A stretch of DNA of 64,000 bases from Rhizobiales bacterium 62-47 (GCA_001899255.1 MKVX01000005.1:62001-126000); one strand, 5' to 3'; positions 26,667-36,129 are shown, numbered from the stretch's first letter. Numbers and translations: made by a program. The notes: generated by a model not told the origin, from the letters alone.

Positions 26667-28205
26667 TCAGACGCCGATCTTCGGCGCGCGATGCTTGTCG
26701 AGACCGATGGCGATATTCTTCTGCTCCATGTAGATCTCGAACGCGTAGTCGCCGCCGTCACGGCCGATACCGCTCGACTTGACGCCGCCGAACGGCGTCG
26801 GCAGATGGCGCACGTTCTCGGAATTGACCCACACCATGCCGGCCTCGACGTCCTGCGCGACGCGATGCGCACGCCCGACATCGCCGGTCCAGATATAGGC
26901 CGCCAGTCCATAACGAACATCGTTGGCAATGCGCAGCGCATCGGCCTCATCCTCGAACGGAATCACCGTCAGGACGGGGCCGAAAATTTCCTCCTGCGCG
27001 ATGCGCATGGAATTTTTGGCGCCGGTGAACAGCGTCGGGCAGACAAAATTGCCCTTGCCATCCAGCGCCCGCTTGCCGCCGGTGGCGATTTGCGCGCCGT
27101 CGGTCTTGGCATGCTCGGCATAGCTCAGCACCTTTTCGGCGTGGCGAGGATGGATCAAGGGTCCAAGCTCGGTTGAAGGGTCGAGCGGATGGCCGACCTT
27201 GATCTTCTCCACTCGCGCCTTCAACTCCGCAGCAAACTTGTCGTAGATCGAACGCTGCACCAGTGCGCGGCTCGACGACGTACAGCGTTGGCCATTGAGG
27301 CTGTAGATCATGAATAGCACGGCGTCGCGCGCGCGATCCAGATCGGCGTCGTCGAATACGATCACCGGATTCTTGCCGCCCAGTTCGAAATGTACGCGCT
27401 TCAGCGTCGGTGCGCCCTGCGCCATGATATGGCTGCCGGTGATCGACTCGCCGACGAAGGCGATCGCCTTGATCGCCGGATGCTCGGTCAGTGCCTTGCC
27501 GGCGCTCTCGCCAAAGCCATGCACCAGATTGACGATGCCCTTCGGCAGGCCGGCGCCCTCGAACACCTCGCTCATGATCTCCGACAGGATTACCGCGCTG
27601 AGCGGACTCCACTCCGCCGGCTTGTGGACGATGGTGCAACCTGCCGCCAGAGCCGGCGCGATTTTCCAGGTCGACAGCATGAACGGCGTATTCCACGGCG
27701 TGATGACGCCGACCGGACCGATCGGCTGCCGGATGGTGTAGTTCAAATGCGTTTCGGTCGGCAGCGACAGGCCATCGGACGCTCCCGGCGCCTTATCGGC
27801 ATAGAAGCGGAAATTCTCCGCGCCACGCAGCGCCGCCTTGGCCATGTAGCGAATGGCCTGCCCGCTATCGACGCTCTCGACCAGCGCGATCTCTTCGGCA
27901 CGCGCCTCGATCTTGTCGGCGATCTTGTGCAGCAGCGCACGCCGCTTTTCGCCCGGCACCTTGCGCCACACCTTGAAGGCCTCTTCGGCGGCACGCGCGG
28001 CGCGATCGATCTCGGCAGCGCTTCCGGATGAAACCTGACACAGCGCCGAATTATCGGATGGATCGAAGTTCTCGAAGGTCTCGGCGCCAACCACCGCTTC
28101 CCCGGCGATCCGATGCGGCACCGCGCCAGCCTTGAAGCGCGCGAAAAATGTTTGCGCCTTGCGCAGGTTGTCGCTCAGGGCATCGTTGGGGAGAGGCTTG
28201 TTCAT
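26667..28205 (-). CDS. aldehyde dehydrogenase, muconate-semialdehyde type (HpaE/AmnC-like)
   Basis: This 512-aa NAD-dependent enzyme oxidises an aldehyde to a carboxylate. The catalytic Cys is in SLNGQRCTSSSRALVQRS, the general-base Glu in VHFELGGKNPVIVFDDAD, and the coenzyme motif is GVITPWNTPFMLSTWKIAPALAAG. The overall pattern is closest to 5-carboxymethyl-2-hydroxymuconate semialdehyde dehydrogenase and 2-aminomuconate semialdehyde dehydrogenase. An extradiol dioxygenase (35122) and Rid proteins in the same region fit a meta-cleavage route. A 12-base palindrome lies 84 bases before the start. Confidence 0.9.
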   Translation of the reverse strand: MNKPLPNDALSDNLRKAQTFFARFKAGAVPHRIAGEAVVGAETFENFDPSDNSALCQVSSGSAAEIDRAARAAEEAFKVWRKVPGEKRRALLHKIADKIEARAEEIALVESVDSGQAIRYMAKAALRGAENFRFYADKAPGASDGLSLPTETHLNYTIRQPIGPVGVITPWNTPFMLSTWKIAPALAAGCTIVHKPAEWSPLSAVILSEIMSEVFEGAGLPKGIVNLVHGFGESAGKALTEHPAIKAIAFVGESITGSHIMAQGAPTLKRVHFELGGKNPVIVFDDADLDRARDAVLFMIYSLNGQRCTSSSRALVQRSIYDKFAAELKARVEKIKVGHPLDPSTELGPLIHPRHAEKVLSYAEHAKTDGAQIATGGKRALDGKGNFVCPTLFTGAKNSMRIAQEEIFGPVLTVIPFEDEADALRIANDVRYGLAAYIWTGDVGRAHRVAQDVEAGMVWVNSENVRHLPTPFGGVKSSGIGRDGGDYAFEIYMEQKNIAIGLDKHRAPKIGV

Positions 28206-28251
28206 GTCACGCTCCTGTCGGGAGTCATTTCGGTGGATGCATTCGCATCAT

Positions 28252-28257
28252 CGATAC
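28252..28257. promoter_or_regulatory. GTATCG element upstream of the aldehyde dehydrogenase gene
   Basis: On the minus strand this reads GTATCG in the context GCCGTATCGA. The same hexamer occurs in the upstream regions of the ring-cleavage dioxygenase, the flavin oxygenase and the flavin reductase genes. The shared regulator is inferred. Confidence 0.3.
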
Positions 28258-28288
28258 GGCGCGCATTGAGCGCACCCGCACGATCTAC

Positions 28289-28300
28289 TTAACATGTTAA
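28289..28300. promoter_or_regulatory. perfect 12-base palindrome, MarR-type operator candidate
   Basis: TTAACATGTTAA is a perfect palindrome 84 bases upstream of the aldehyde dehydrogenase start, in a locally AT-rich patch. MarR-family repressors of aromatic catabolism commonly bind sites of this size and composition. No MarR gene is inside the window. Confidence 0.5.
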
Positions 28301-28351
28301 ATTGTTTGCGGCAAGCCTTTCCTCTCACCCTCTCCGTCGTCCGTGACCAGC

Positions 28352-29956
28352 TTAGCTCGCCAGCGTCCCGTCCGAATATGCGATCTCGCCGCCAACCAAA
28401 GTGAGGCGGCTGCGGGTCTCGGCAATGGCATTGGAATCGATGTTGAAAACGTCCCGATCCAGCACCGCGAGGTCGGCAAACTGTCCGACCTCGATTGAGC
28501 CACGCCGTCCTTCGTGGCCCATCACGAACGGGCCGCCTTCGGTGTAGGTCGCCAGCGCGTCGTCGACGGACAAAGCCTCGCCGGCGTTGAGCACCAGTCC
28601 GGTCGAGGTGGTGCGATCGATAGCCGCCGCAATCCCGGGATACGGCGACAGTGGACCGATCGGATGATCGGAACTGCTTGCGATGACGATACCCGCATCG
28701 CGCAGACTTTTGCCGGGATACAGCCGCTGCGCGCGCACCGGCCCCACTGCCTCTGCAAACGATGTTCCGAGGCGGCGCAGAAATCCGTATTGAGGAACGA
28801 CGACTGCACCCAATGCGCGTACTCGCGCAATCGCATCCTCGCCGCGCACCGCAAAATGCTCAAGCCGATGACGCGCATCGGTTCGCGGCGCAATGCGCTG
28901 CGCCTCCTCAAGGCAATGCAGCCAGTTCGCAATGGCGCGGTCACCGATCACGTGTGCCGCGAGTTGCCAACCTGCACTATGCGCCTCGATCACCTTGGCG
29001 CGCAGCTCTGCCGGCTCTTCCATGAACAGCCCGCTATTGTCGCGATCGGCATAGGGCTCAGAGAAGGCCGCGGTGCGCGCGCCGATGATGCCATCGACGA
29101 AAAACTTCAGCGTCCGCACCTGCCACCGGTCGTCAATGCCGGACGGCGCGAGACCAAGGCGGCGCACATCGGCCGGATCGATCCGCAGCATGAACCCCAT
29201 GCGTAGCGGCAGCCCGCCGTCATCGCGGAGCGCATTCCAGATATTCCATTCGACGTCGAAACCGTTGCTGAAGCCAACAGCGGCCTCAACCGCTGACACG
29301 ATGCCGAAGCCGAGGCACTCGTCGGCAACCTTGCGGATAGCGCCGATGCTGCGCACGACCGAAGGCGGTGGGATCAAAGCCGCGACAATGTCAGCGGCAT
29401 TCTCCGTCAAAACACCAGAGAGTTCGCCGTTCGCGCGTTCAATGGTGCCGCCCGGTGGGTCCGGTGTGTCGTTATCGAACGCCGCCAATGCCAGCGCCGC
29501 CGAATTGGCCACCGACAAATGACCGCCGGTCCGTCGCAACAACACGGGATGACCGCCGGAAACAGCATCGAGTTCCTGCCGCGTGGGATGCCGCCGCTCC
29601 GCGAGAAACTGCTCGCTGTAATCCGCCGACATCACCCATTCGCCGCGATTGGCCGCATTGCAGGCTGTCTCGACCCGCTGTAGCAGCGCCGCGACTGATG
29701 CCGCTGCGGGACCGAGCTCCAGATTCAACAATTCCTGCGCGCGCATGAACAGATGCAGATGCGCATCGGTCAGGCCCGGGACAACGCGGCAGCCCTGCAG
29801 ATCGATAGTTCGATCCGTCGACGGCGCGCTCTGACCGGAGCCGATCCAGGCAATGCGCCCGTTCTCGACCAGCAGGCTGTCATGCTCCGCGCCGCCGTTC
29901 GCGGCGGGGCTGAAGCGCCCGCCACGCAACAGCATCGTTGCTGTTTTAGATGCCAT
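28352..29956 (-). CDS. YtcJ-like amidohydrolase
   Basis: This 534-aa metal-dependent hydrolase belongs to the amidohydrolase_3/YtcJ group. The metal-binding GLTDAHLHLFMRAQ (HxH) is near residue 60, a middle His segment is WQLAAHVIGDRAIANWL, and HRLEHFAV and SSDHPIGPLSPY complete the set. Family members cleave amide or imide bonds, but most are uncharacterised. The start at 29956 overlaps the stop of the rid gene by 11 bases, so the two are coupled. A related protein is encoded at 41047. Confidence 0.88.
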   Translation of the reverse strand: MASKTATMLLRGGRFSPAANGGAEHDSLLVENGRIAWIGSGQSAPSTDRTIDLQGCRVVPGLTDAHLHLFMRAQELLNLELGPAAASVAALLQRVETACNAANRGEWVMSADYSEQFLAERRHPTRQELDAVSGGHPVLLRRTGGHLSVANSAALALAAFDNDTPDPPGGTIERANGELSGVLTENAADIVAALIPPPSVVRSIGAIRKVADECLGFGIVSAVEAAVGFSNGFDVEWNIWNALRDDGGLPLRMGFMLRIDPADVRRLGLAPSGIDDRWQVRTLKFFVDGIIGARTAAFSEPYADRDNSGLFMEEPAELRAKVIEAHSAGWQLAAHVIGDRAIANWLHCLEEAQRIAPRTDARHRLEHFAVRGEDAIARVRALGAVVVPQYGFLRRLGTSFAEAVGPVRAQRLYPGKSLRDAGIVIASSSDHPIGPLSPYPGIAAAIDRTTSTGLVLNAGEALSVDDALATYTEGGPFVMGHEGRRGSIEVGQFADLAVLDRDVFNIDSNAIAETRSRLTLVGGEIAYSDGTLAS

Positions 29957-30341
29957 CCTTCACCACGGCGATCATGTCGATCTCGATCTTCAACCCGGCA
30001 CGGGCGAGATGCGCCACGCCAACCGTAGTTCGCGACGGCGGATCTTTCGGGAAGTATTCTCGGAACACTTCGTTCATCGCCGCGAACTCATTCATCATGT
30101 CGGTCATGTGAATGGTCATCTTCAGGGCGGTATCCAGCGACGCGCCGCCGGCTTCGGCCAGCGCCTTGACGTTATCGAGCGCGATCCGCGTCTGCGCCTT
30201 GATGTCTTCGGGAAACTCTCGCGTCACCGGATCGGAACCGGTCTGCCCCGAAACAAAGAGCAGTTTGTCCCAGCGGATCGCCGGCGAATAGGGAATGCCC
30301 GGGCGCAGGCCGGTGGGTGGAACGACGACGGTACGTGACAT
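29946..30341 (-). CDS. RidA/YjgF-family protein
   Basis: This is a 131-aa Rid protein (MSRTVVVPPTGLRPGIPYSPAIRWDKLLFVSGQTGSDP). The conserved glycine-rich LFVSGQTG and the C-terminal VAHLARAGLKIEIDMIAVV, whose Arg binds the substrate carboxylate in active deaminases, are both present. It probably hydrolyses an enamine/imine or deaminates a muconate-type compound. It is coupled to the downstream amidohydrolase gene by overlap, with the livF gene of system 2 just upstream. Confidence 0.86.
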   Translation of the reverse strand: MSRTVVVPPTGLRPGIPYSPAIRWDKLLFVSGQTGSDPVTREFPEDIKAQTRIALDNVKALAEAGGASLDTALKMTIHMTDMMNEFAAMNEVFREYFPKDPPSRTTVGVAHLARAGLKIEIDMIAVVKDGI

Positions 30342-30367
30342 GCTGCTTCCTTGCGGTTTGCGTGGCT

Positions 30368-31123
30368 TCAGGATTCGGGGGTGGTGGTCTCGCGATAGCG
30401 GTCTCCGGCACCGAGATAGGCGGCGAGGACACGCGGGTCTTGCTTGAGGTCGTCCGCGCCGCCGGACGCGACAACATTGCCGACTTCGAGCACGAAGCCG
30501 CGATCGGCAACCGACAAAGCCAGATGCGCGTTCTGCTCGACCAGAATCCCGGTCATGCCATGCGCCTTGAGTTGATCGATTGCCTCGAAAATCTCTTCGG
30601 TGATGCGCGGGGCCAGTCCGGTCGATGGCTCGTCGAGCATCAGGAGCTTGGGCTCCGCCATCAGCGCGCGGCCGACCGCAACCATCTGCTGTTCGCCACC
30701 GGACAACGTACCGGCCAGCTGCCGCCGCCGTTCCTTGAGCTTCGGCAACAGCACGTAGATGCGCTCGAGCGCCGCGGCCATCTTCTCGCGTCCTTCATTC
30801 CGGCGCAGGAACGCACCGAGGCGAAGATGATCTTCGACGCTCAAACCCGGAAACAACTCGCGCCGCTCCGGCACGATGACGATGCCCCGCGCCACACGCG
30901 CTTCGGGCTTAAGGTCCGCAAGATCCTCGCCATCGAACATCACCGCGCCGGCTTTCTGGCGCAAAACGCCCATCAGGCTATTCAGCAAGGTGGTCTTGCC
31001 GGCACCGTTGGGGCCGATGAAGGTGACGAACTCACCGCGCGCGACATCGAAGCTGATCGTATCCAGCGCGACCGCGTCACCGTAGCCGACCGTGAGACCC
31101 GAAACCTCAAGCAGCTTTGTCAC
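30368..31123 (-). CDS. livF: Liv-type ABC transporter ATP-binding protein LivF (system 2)
   Basis: This 251-aa ATPase starts at a GTG at 31123 (MTKLLEVSGLTVGYGDAVALDTISF), which overlaps the end of the fused livM-livG gene. An in-frame TTG at 31135 is less likely. Walker A is GPNGAGKTT, the signature LSGGEQQMVAVGRAL, Walker B LLMLDEPSTGL, and the tail LVEQNAHLALSVADRGFVLEVG is LivF-like. It is followed by a rid gene and an amidohydrolase gene, so import and catabolism genes appear to be in one transcript. Confidence 0.92.
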   Translation of the reverse strand: MTKLLEVSGLTVGYGDAVALDTISFDVARGEFVTFIGPNGAGKTTLLNSLMGVLRQKAGAVMFDGEDLADLKPEARVARGIVIVPERRELFPGLSVEDHLRLGAFLRRNEGREKMAAALERIYVLLPKLKERRRQLAGTLSGGEQQMVAVGRALMAEPKLLMLDEPSTGLAPRITEEIFEAIDQLKAHGMTGILVEQNAHLALSVADRGFVLEVGNVVASGGADDLKQDPRVLAAYLGAGDRYRETTTPES

Positions 31124-32870
31124 GGGAGCCCCCAAGATAAGCTGCGATCACGGCCGGATTGGCCTGCACGTCGGCCGGAGAGCCTTGCGCGATGATGCGG
31201 CCGCGGTCGAGCACAACAAGTCGCTCGACGCATCCCATCACCAGTTCCATGTCGTGCTCGACAAGCAGGATCGTCACATGCTCGGCCTGCAGCTGGCGCA
31301 GAATTCGCACCAGTGTCAGCTTCTCCGAAAAGCGAAGCCCCGCCGCGGGCTCGTCCAGCAACAGGATCTGCGGATCGGCGACCAGCGCCCGCGCGATCTC
31401 GACGATGCGCTGCTTGCCGAGCGGCAGGCTTGCGGCGAGCAGGTCGGCCTCCGCGCCAAGGCCGACGCGCTCGAGCGCGGCCTGCGCACTGGCCAGCACT
31501 TGCCGGTTCTCCGCGGCGTCGAGTGCAAGCAACCCACGGACGAAACCGGACTCGGTCCGCCAATAGGCGCCGAGCGCCACATTCTCGATCACCGTCAGTT
31601 CGGGGACGAGTTGAACGTGCTGGAAGGTGCGCGCCATGCCGCGCCGGACGATGGAATGACTCGACGGCAAGGCTTCGCCGAACAAGGTGACGCTGCCGCT
31701 GGTCTGCCGTTGCAATCCCGAGATGATGCTGAACAGCGTCGTCTTGCCCGCACCGTTGGGGCCGATCAACCCGACGAACTCGCCGCGCTTGAGAACCATG
31801 TCGATTCCCTCCAGCGCCTTCAGCCCGCCGAACCGGATGCCGATATCTTTCAGGTCGAGCAGCACGGCATCGCGATCGGCTTGCAACACCCGCGTCGGCA
31901 GCCCTTCGCCCTCGCGGCTGCGCAGCGCAGGCCTCGGCAGGAACCGCTCGACCGCCGGCCAGAGTCCCTGCGGCCACCTCAGCAGCATCACCACGAGGAT
32001 GATGCCGAACACGATCACCTCGAGATTGCCGGACGCGCCCCACCGCGCCAGCAGATCCTGCAGCGCCCATTGCGCGCTTTCGAGCGTCAAGGCACCGACC
32101 ACGCCGCCGGCCGCGCTGACCGGACCGCCGACCACCGCCATGATCAGAAGCTTGAACGACGTCAGCAGCCCGAACGGCGATGGGCTGACGAAACGTAGCA
32201 GATGCACGTAAAGACCGCCGGCCAACGCCGCCAGCACGGCGGAGAACACGAACACCTTCACGCGCAGGATGGTCGTATCGACCCCAAAGCTGCGAGCCAT
32301 GCCGTCATGACTCTCCAGCGTCGCGATCGCGCGGCCGACACGCGACGTGCGCAGCCAGGACAGGCCGAGCACGGCCAGCAGCACGATGATCCAGATCAGT
32401 TGGGTGTAGAGCCGGTCGTCGACCAACATGTAACCGAACAACCCGAGCGGCGGGATCTTGTCGAGTCCGGACGCACCACCGGTGACGTCGTGCCAGGCCG
32501 TGAACGTACTTGCCAGCGCGATGCCATACGCCAAGGTCGCGAGCGGCAGATAGTGACCGCGCAACCGCAAGGTGATGTAGCCGATCGCGGCGGCGACCAG
32601 TGCCGTCACCGCAACGCTGACGACGAGCGTCAGCAAACTGTCGACGCCATAGGCGCGCGCCACCAGCGCCGAACCGTAGGCGCCGAGACCCATGAAAGCC
32701 GCCTGGCCCAGCGAAATCTGGCCGGCCTGCAACAGCAGCACGAGACCGATCGCGGCCAGCGCATAGATACCGGCATAGGCAAAGATGCCGACGTAAAACG
32801 ACGGCAGGATCCACGGCACGATCAGAAGGACGGCGCTGACGGCGAGCGCGAGTGTAGCCCGGGCTCCCAT
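31107..32870 (-). CDS. fused Liv permease-ATPase, LivM-LivG (system 2)
   Basis: This 587-aa protein has the same fusion as at 22679. Residues 1 to about 320 form a LivM-type permease (ALAAIGLVLLLQAGQISLGQAAFMGLGAYG), and residues from about 340 form a LivG ATPase with Walker A GPNGAGKTT, signature PLGKQRIVEIARAL and Walker B LLLDEPAAGL. The two fusions share their layout but differ throughout, so they are old paralogs rather than a recent copy. The gene follows livH by two bases. Confidence 0.92.
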   Translation of the reverse strand: MGARATLALAVSAVLLIVPWILPSFYVGIFAYAGIYALAAIGLVLLLQAGQISLGQAAFMGLGAYGSALVARAYGVDSLLTLVVSVAVTALVAAAIGYITLRLRGHYLPLATLAYGIALASTFTAWHDVTGGASGLDKIPPLGLFGYMLVDDRLYTQLIWIIVLLAVLGLSWLRTSRVGRAIATLESHDGMARSFGVDTTILRVKVFVFSAVLAALAGGLYVHLLRFVSPSPFGLLTSFKLLIMAVVGGPVSAAGGVVGALTLESAQWALQDLLARWGASGNLEVIVFGIILVVMLLRWPQGLWPAVERFLPRPALRSREGEGLPTRVLQADRDAVLLDLKDIGIRFGGLKALEGIDMVLKRGEFVGLIGPNGAGKTTLFSIISGLQRQTSGSVTLFGEALPSSHSIVRRGMARTFQHVQLVPELTVIENVALGAYWRTESGFVRGLLALDAAENRQVLASAQAALERVGLGAEADLLAASLPLGKQRIVEIARALVADPQILLLDEPAAGLRFSEKLTLVRILRQLQAEHVTILLVEHDMELVMGCVERLVVLDRGRIIAQGSPADVQANPAVIAAYLGGSRDKAA

Positions 32871-32872
32871 GA

Positions 32873-33895
32873 TTACCTCGTTTCCACGCGCTGCTTGGCG
32901 TTACGCCACAGCAGGATCGGGATCAGCAGACTGAATACCAGCACGTCGCGATAAGCGCTCGCCAGATAGGCCGAAGTCGATTCGAGGCCGCCGACGATCA
33001 TCACGCCGACCAGCGACAGGGGATAATCGACAAGTCCACCCATGGCAGCGCCGACGAAACCCTTCAGGCCGACCATGAATCCCATTTCGTAGTTGGCGGT
33101 GATCAGCGGCGCCAGCAGCATGCCGCTGATGGCGCTGAAAGCCGCCGCCAGCAGGAAGGCAAGACCGCCCGCCATGTTGACCGGAATGCCGCAGAATTGC
33201 GCGCCGAGGCGATTCATGGCCGAGGCCTGCAGCGCCTTGCCCATCAGCGTGAACTCCGAAAACAGATAGAGACCCCCCATCGACAGCAGTGCGACGATCA
33301 GAATCGCGAAGCTTTGATAGGGAATGAACACCGGCCCCATCATCAGGCCGCCTGACGCGATCGGATCGACAGGGTAGGGATTCGCACCCCAGATCAGCAG
33401 GCCCAGCCCCTGCACGATCATCGAGACGCCGACGGAAATGATGACGAACACAATCGTCGTCGCATTCGGAATGGGGTGCACGGTGAAGCGATAGATCAGC
33501 ACGCCGATCGGCGCGACCAGAACCAGGGCAACCGCCATCATCCCGATCACCGGCAATTGCAATGCCAGCGCGCCGCGCGTCAAGGCAACCGCCGCGACCG
33601 CAGCCACGATCAATCCGCCGGCGAACGCAAGAGCGCGCCGCCAGTCGCGCCGCCATCGTGGTGCATCGAGCAGCACGCAAAGCGCGAGGCCGCCGACGAG
33701 CAGATAGAGCGTTCCCGGCATGCGGCCCTGCAACAGGTCCGCAAGCGTGAGCGCGCCGAGCATGACGTACTCACCCTGTGCGATGTTCACCACGCGTGTT
33801 ACGGTGAACACCAGCACAAGGCTGAGCGCGAGCAGCGCATAGACCAGGCCGTTGGTCAGACCATCGACCAGAAGAAAGAGAATCGTGTCCGTCAT
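32873..33895 (-). CDS. livH: Liv-type ABC permease LivH (system 2)
   Basis: This 340-aa permease begins MTDTILFLLVDGLTNGLVYALLALSLVLVFTVTRVVNIAQGEYVMLGA, a textbook LivH start. It ends with GLKGFVGAAMGGLVDYPLSLVGVMIVGGLESTSAYLASAYRDVLVF. Like its counterpart in system 1 it carries an extra internal loop (about residues 75-115). It lies three bases after the substrate-binding protein gene and two before the fusion gene, which indicates one operon. Confidence 0.92.
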   Translation of the reverse strand: MTDTILFLLVDGLTNGLVYALLALSLVLVFTVTRVVNIAQGEYVMLGALTLADLLQGRMPGTLYLLVGGLALCVLLDAPRWRRDWRRALAFAGGLIVAAVAAVALTRGALALQLPVIGMMAVALVLVAPIGVLIYRFTVHPIPNATTIVFVIISVGVSMIVQGLGLLIWGANPYPVDPIASGGLMMGPVFIPYQSFAILIVALLSMGGLYLFSEFTLMGKALQASAMNRLGAQFCGIPVNMAGGLAFLLAAAFSAISGMLLAPLITANYEMGFMVGLKGFVGAAMGGLVDYPLSLVGVMIVGGLESTSAYLASAYRDVLVFSLLIPILLWRNAKQRVETR

Positions 33896-33898
33896 GCC

Positions 33899-35083
33899 TT
33901 ATTTGGCATCATAGAGACGAAATTCGTCATTCTTCACCACCGAGATGAACGTACTGCGCGCATCGAGGCCGAGGTGATCGGTCGGCGAATAGTTGAAGAT
34001 GCCGCCGACACCTACAAATTCCTTGATGCCGTTCTCGATCTTGTCGCGAATAGCGGCACGCGACGCATCGACGTCATCGAGCTTGGCACCGGCCTTCACG
34101 GCATCGGCCGCGGCCTTGATGGCTACATTGCCCGCATCCCACGACTGGCCCGGGAAGATATCGACCTTCGCCACGTTGAACCGTTTTTCATAGAGCGCGG
34201 CGAACTTGCTGATGACCGGCTTCAGCGGGTTGCTATCCGGGAGGTCGGTGTAGACCAGCACGGGCGTGGTCCCGAGCAACGCGCCATCGACATCCTTCTT
34301 GCCGATGCTGATGAAGGCGTTATTCGCTGAACCGCCGGAATGATAGATCGGCCCGGTGTAGCCGACGCGTTTGAGTGCCTGATGCACCAGCGCCGACGAC
34401 GGCGGAATGGCATGAATATAGACCGCGCCGGGGCTGGCCTGACGGACCTTCAAAGCTTGCGGTGTGAAATTGGTGTCGGTCCGCGAAAAGCGTTCCGACG
34501 CAACGATCTCGACACCCTTGGCCTTGGCGACACTCTGCAGGGCGATCCAGCCGCCTTCGCCGAAGGAATCTTCGAGGCCCAGGAACGCCACTTTCTTGAT
34601 GCCGCGCTTCACCATGTCATCGACGAGGCCGGTCACCTGCAGCTGATCGGTGCTGGGCGTCTTGAAAATCCAGTGGCGATCCTTCACCGGCTCGATCACG
34701 CTCTGCCCGAGCGCCAGCGAGATGTTCGGCACTTTCGCCTGCGTCACCGTCTCCAGAATCGCCATCGACGTCGGAGTCGTGGTGCAACAGATCACAACGT
34801 GCGCGCGATCCTCGGTGATCAGCTTGCGGACGTTGTTCACCGCCTTGGTCGGATCGGAGCCGTCATCGTAAGTGATGAACTTGATGGTGAACGGCAGGCT
34901 GGTATCCGCAGCGATCTGCTCCTGCAACAACTCGAGCGCATTCTTTTCGGGCAGGCCGAGCGCCGATGCAGGACCGGTCATCGCCACCACGGAACCAATA
35001 CGCAGTTCCGGCTTGTCCGCGGCCATGGCCGCAGTCGACACCATCAACGCAGCGACAGCGGCCGCGACGGAAACGACTCTCAT
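33899..35083 (-). CDS. Liv-type ABC transporter substrate-binding protein (system 2)
   Basis: This 394-aa periplasmic binding protein has a signal peptide (MRVVSVAAAVAALMVSTAAMAADK) and a mature start LRIGSVVAMTGPASALGLPEKNALEL. The segment AHVVICCTTTPTSMAILETVTQAKVPNISLALG lies at the ligand-binding edge. It belongs to the same family as the proteins at 20680 and 47771. Its gene heads the transport part of the operon and follows the ring-cleavage dioxygenase gene by 38 bases, which points to an aromatic-type ligand by context. Confidence 0.92.
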   Translation of the reverse strand: MRVVSVAAAVAALMVSTAAMAADKPELRIGSVVAMTGPASALGLPEKNALELLQEQIAADTSLPFTIKFITYDDGSDPTKAVNNVRKLITEDRAHVVICCTTTPTSMAILETVTQAKVPNISLALGQSVIEPVKDRHWIFKTPSTDQLQVTGLVDDMVKRGIKKVAFLGLEDSFGEGGWIALQSVAKAKGVEIVASERFSRTDTNFTPQALKVRQASPGAVYIHAIPPSSALVHQALKRVGYTGPIYHSGGSANNAFISIGKKDVDGALLGTTPVLVYTDLPDSNPLKPVISKFAALYEKRFNVAKVDIFPGQSWDAGNVAIKAAADAVKAGAKLDDVDASRAAIRDKIENGIKEFVGVGGIFNYSPTDHLGLDARSTFISVVKNDEFRLYDAK

Positions 35084-35121
35084 ATTTGATTCCCCCTGTT
35101 GTCGTTCAGTTTGAACTTCAG

Positions 35122-36129
35122 CTAATCGAGAACGTAATTCGGCACCGGCGGCAGCAACGGCGGCTTGGTTTGCTGCAAAGCGGAGCCGTCGAAGGTTTCC
35201 ACCGCCATCGATTCCTCGAACCAGCGCCGTGGCGGCGGCGCACCCCAGAACGTCTGGCGCACGGGATTGTTGAGGCTCCAGCGGATCGGCTCCGCCGAGG
35301 TATCGCCGGTCAGATAGTCACCGGTATAAAGCTCGAAGCGATTGCCATCGGGATCACGGACATAGACAAATAGCGCGTTGGAGATGCCGTGACGCGCCGG
35401 CCCGCGTTCAAGGTTATCGGCATAGCCCGCGCCGGCCAGCATGTCGCAGGCCCGGATGATTCCCATCGGTTCAGGCAGCGAGAAGCCAACGTGATGCGCG
35501 GCAGGTCCGGCGCCGGTCATCACCGCGATATCGTGAACCGTTGCCTTGCGAAATAGCCAGCTCGCCCAGATCCGTGTGTCCGGCGGCTCGGATTCGGTAT
35601 ATTCGGCACAGCCGAAACCCAGCTCCTGCGTGTACCAGTCGTAACCGGCCTGCGCATCGGGCGTGAGCACGTTGACATGATCGATGCGGGTCGGCGACAC
35701 GCCCTTGTGCAGGTGATAGCTCTGCACCAGCCACGGCACCGTGGCGATCTCGGCGTAATAATCGATGGTGAATCCCAGCGGATCCTGCACGCGCAGCGTG
35801 CGCCCCTGGCCGAGCATATCGTTGCCGGCCCAACGCACCGGCAGGCCGAGTTCCTCGAAACGCAGCTTCATGCGCTCGAGGTCGTCGTCGCTGGCCACGC
35901 GGAATCCGATCGTGCCGACACCCGCAGCATCGGCCCTTCGCAACACGAAGGTATGGTGCTGCCGATCTTCGGTGCAGCGCAAATAGACCCGATTGTCGTC
36001 GCGCGCGGTCTCGTGCAACCCGATCAGGTTGACGTAAAAGTCCCGCGCGCGCTCAAGATCGGTCGTCCGGAACTCGATGTGTCCCAGCTTCTGGATGTTG
36101 GCAATATCCTTGATGCGACCGGCACTCAT
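35122..36129 (-). CDS. type I extradiol dioxygenase, homoprotocatechuate 2,3-dioxygenase-like
   Basis: This 335-aa non-heme iron ring-cleavage enzyme starts at the ATG at 36129 (MSAGRIKDIANIQKLGHIEFRTTDLERARDFYVNLIGL). It has two VOC modules. Iron ligands fit His in RIDHVNVLTPD, His in AAHHVGFSLPE and Glu in RFELYTGDYL. The C-terminal extension (RQTFWGAPPPRRWFEESM) is typical of 3,4-dihydroxyphenylacetate 2,3-dioxygenases. It would open a catechol ring next to the hydroxyls. A flavin hydroxylase, a semialdehyde dehydrogenase and Rid proteins are encoded nearby. The exact catechol is inferred. Confidence 0.88.
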   Translation of the reverse strand: MSAGRIKDIANIQKLGHIEFRTTDLERARDFYVNLIGLHETARDDNRVYLRCTEDRQHHTFVLRRADAAGVGTIGFRVASDDDLERMKLRFEELGLPVRWAGNDMLGQGRTLRVQDPLGFTIDYYAEIATVPWLVQSYHLHKGVSPTRIDHVNVLTPDAQAGYDWYTQELGFGCAEYTESEPPDTRIWASWLFRKATVHDIAVMTGAGPAAHHVGFSLPEPMGIIRACDMLAGAGYADNLERGPARHGISNALFVYVRDPDGNRFELYTGDYLTGDTSAEPIRWSLNNPVRQTFWGAPPPRRWFEESMAVETFDGSALQQTKPPLLPPVPNYVLD

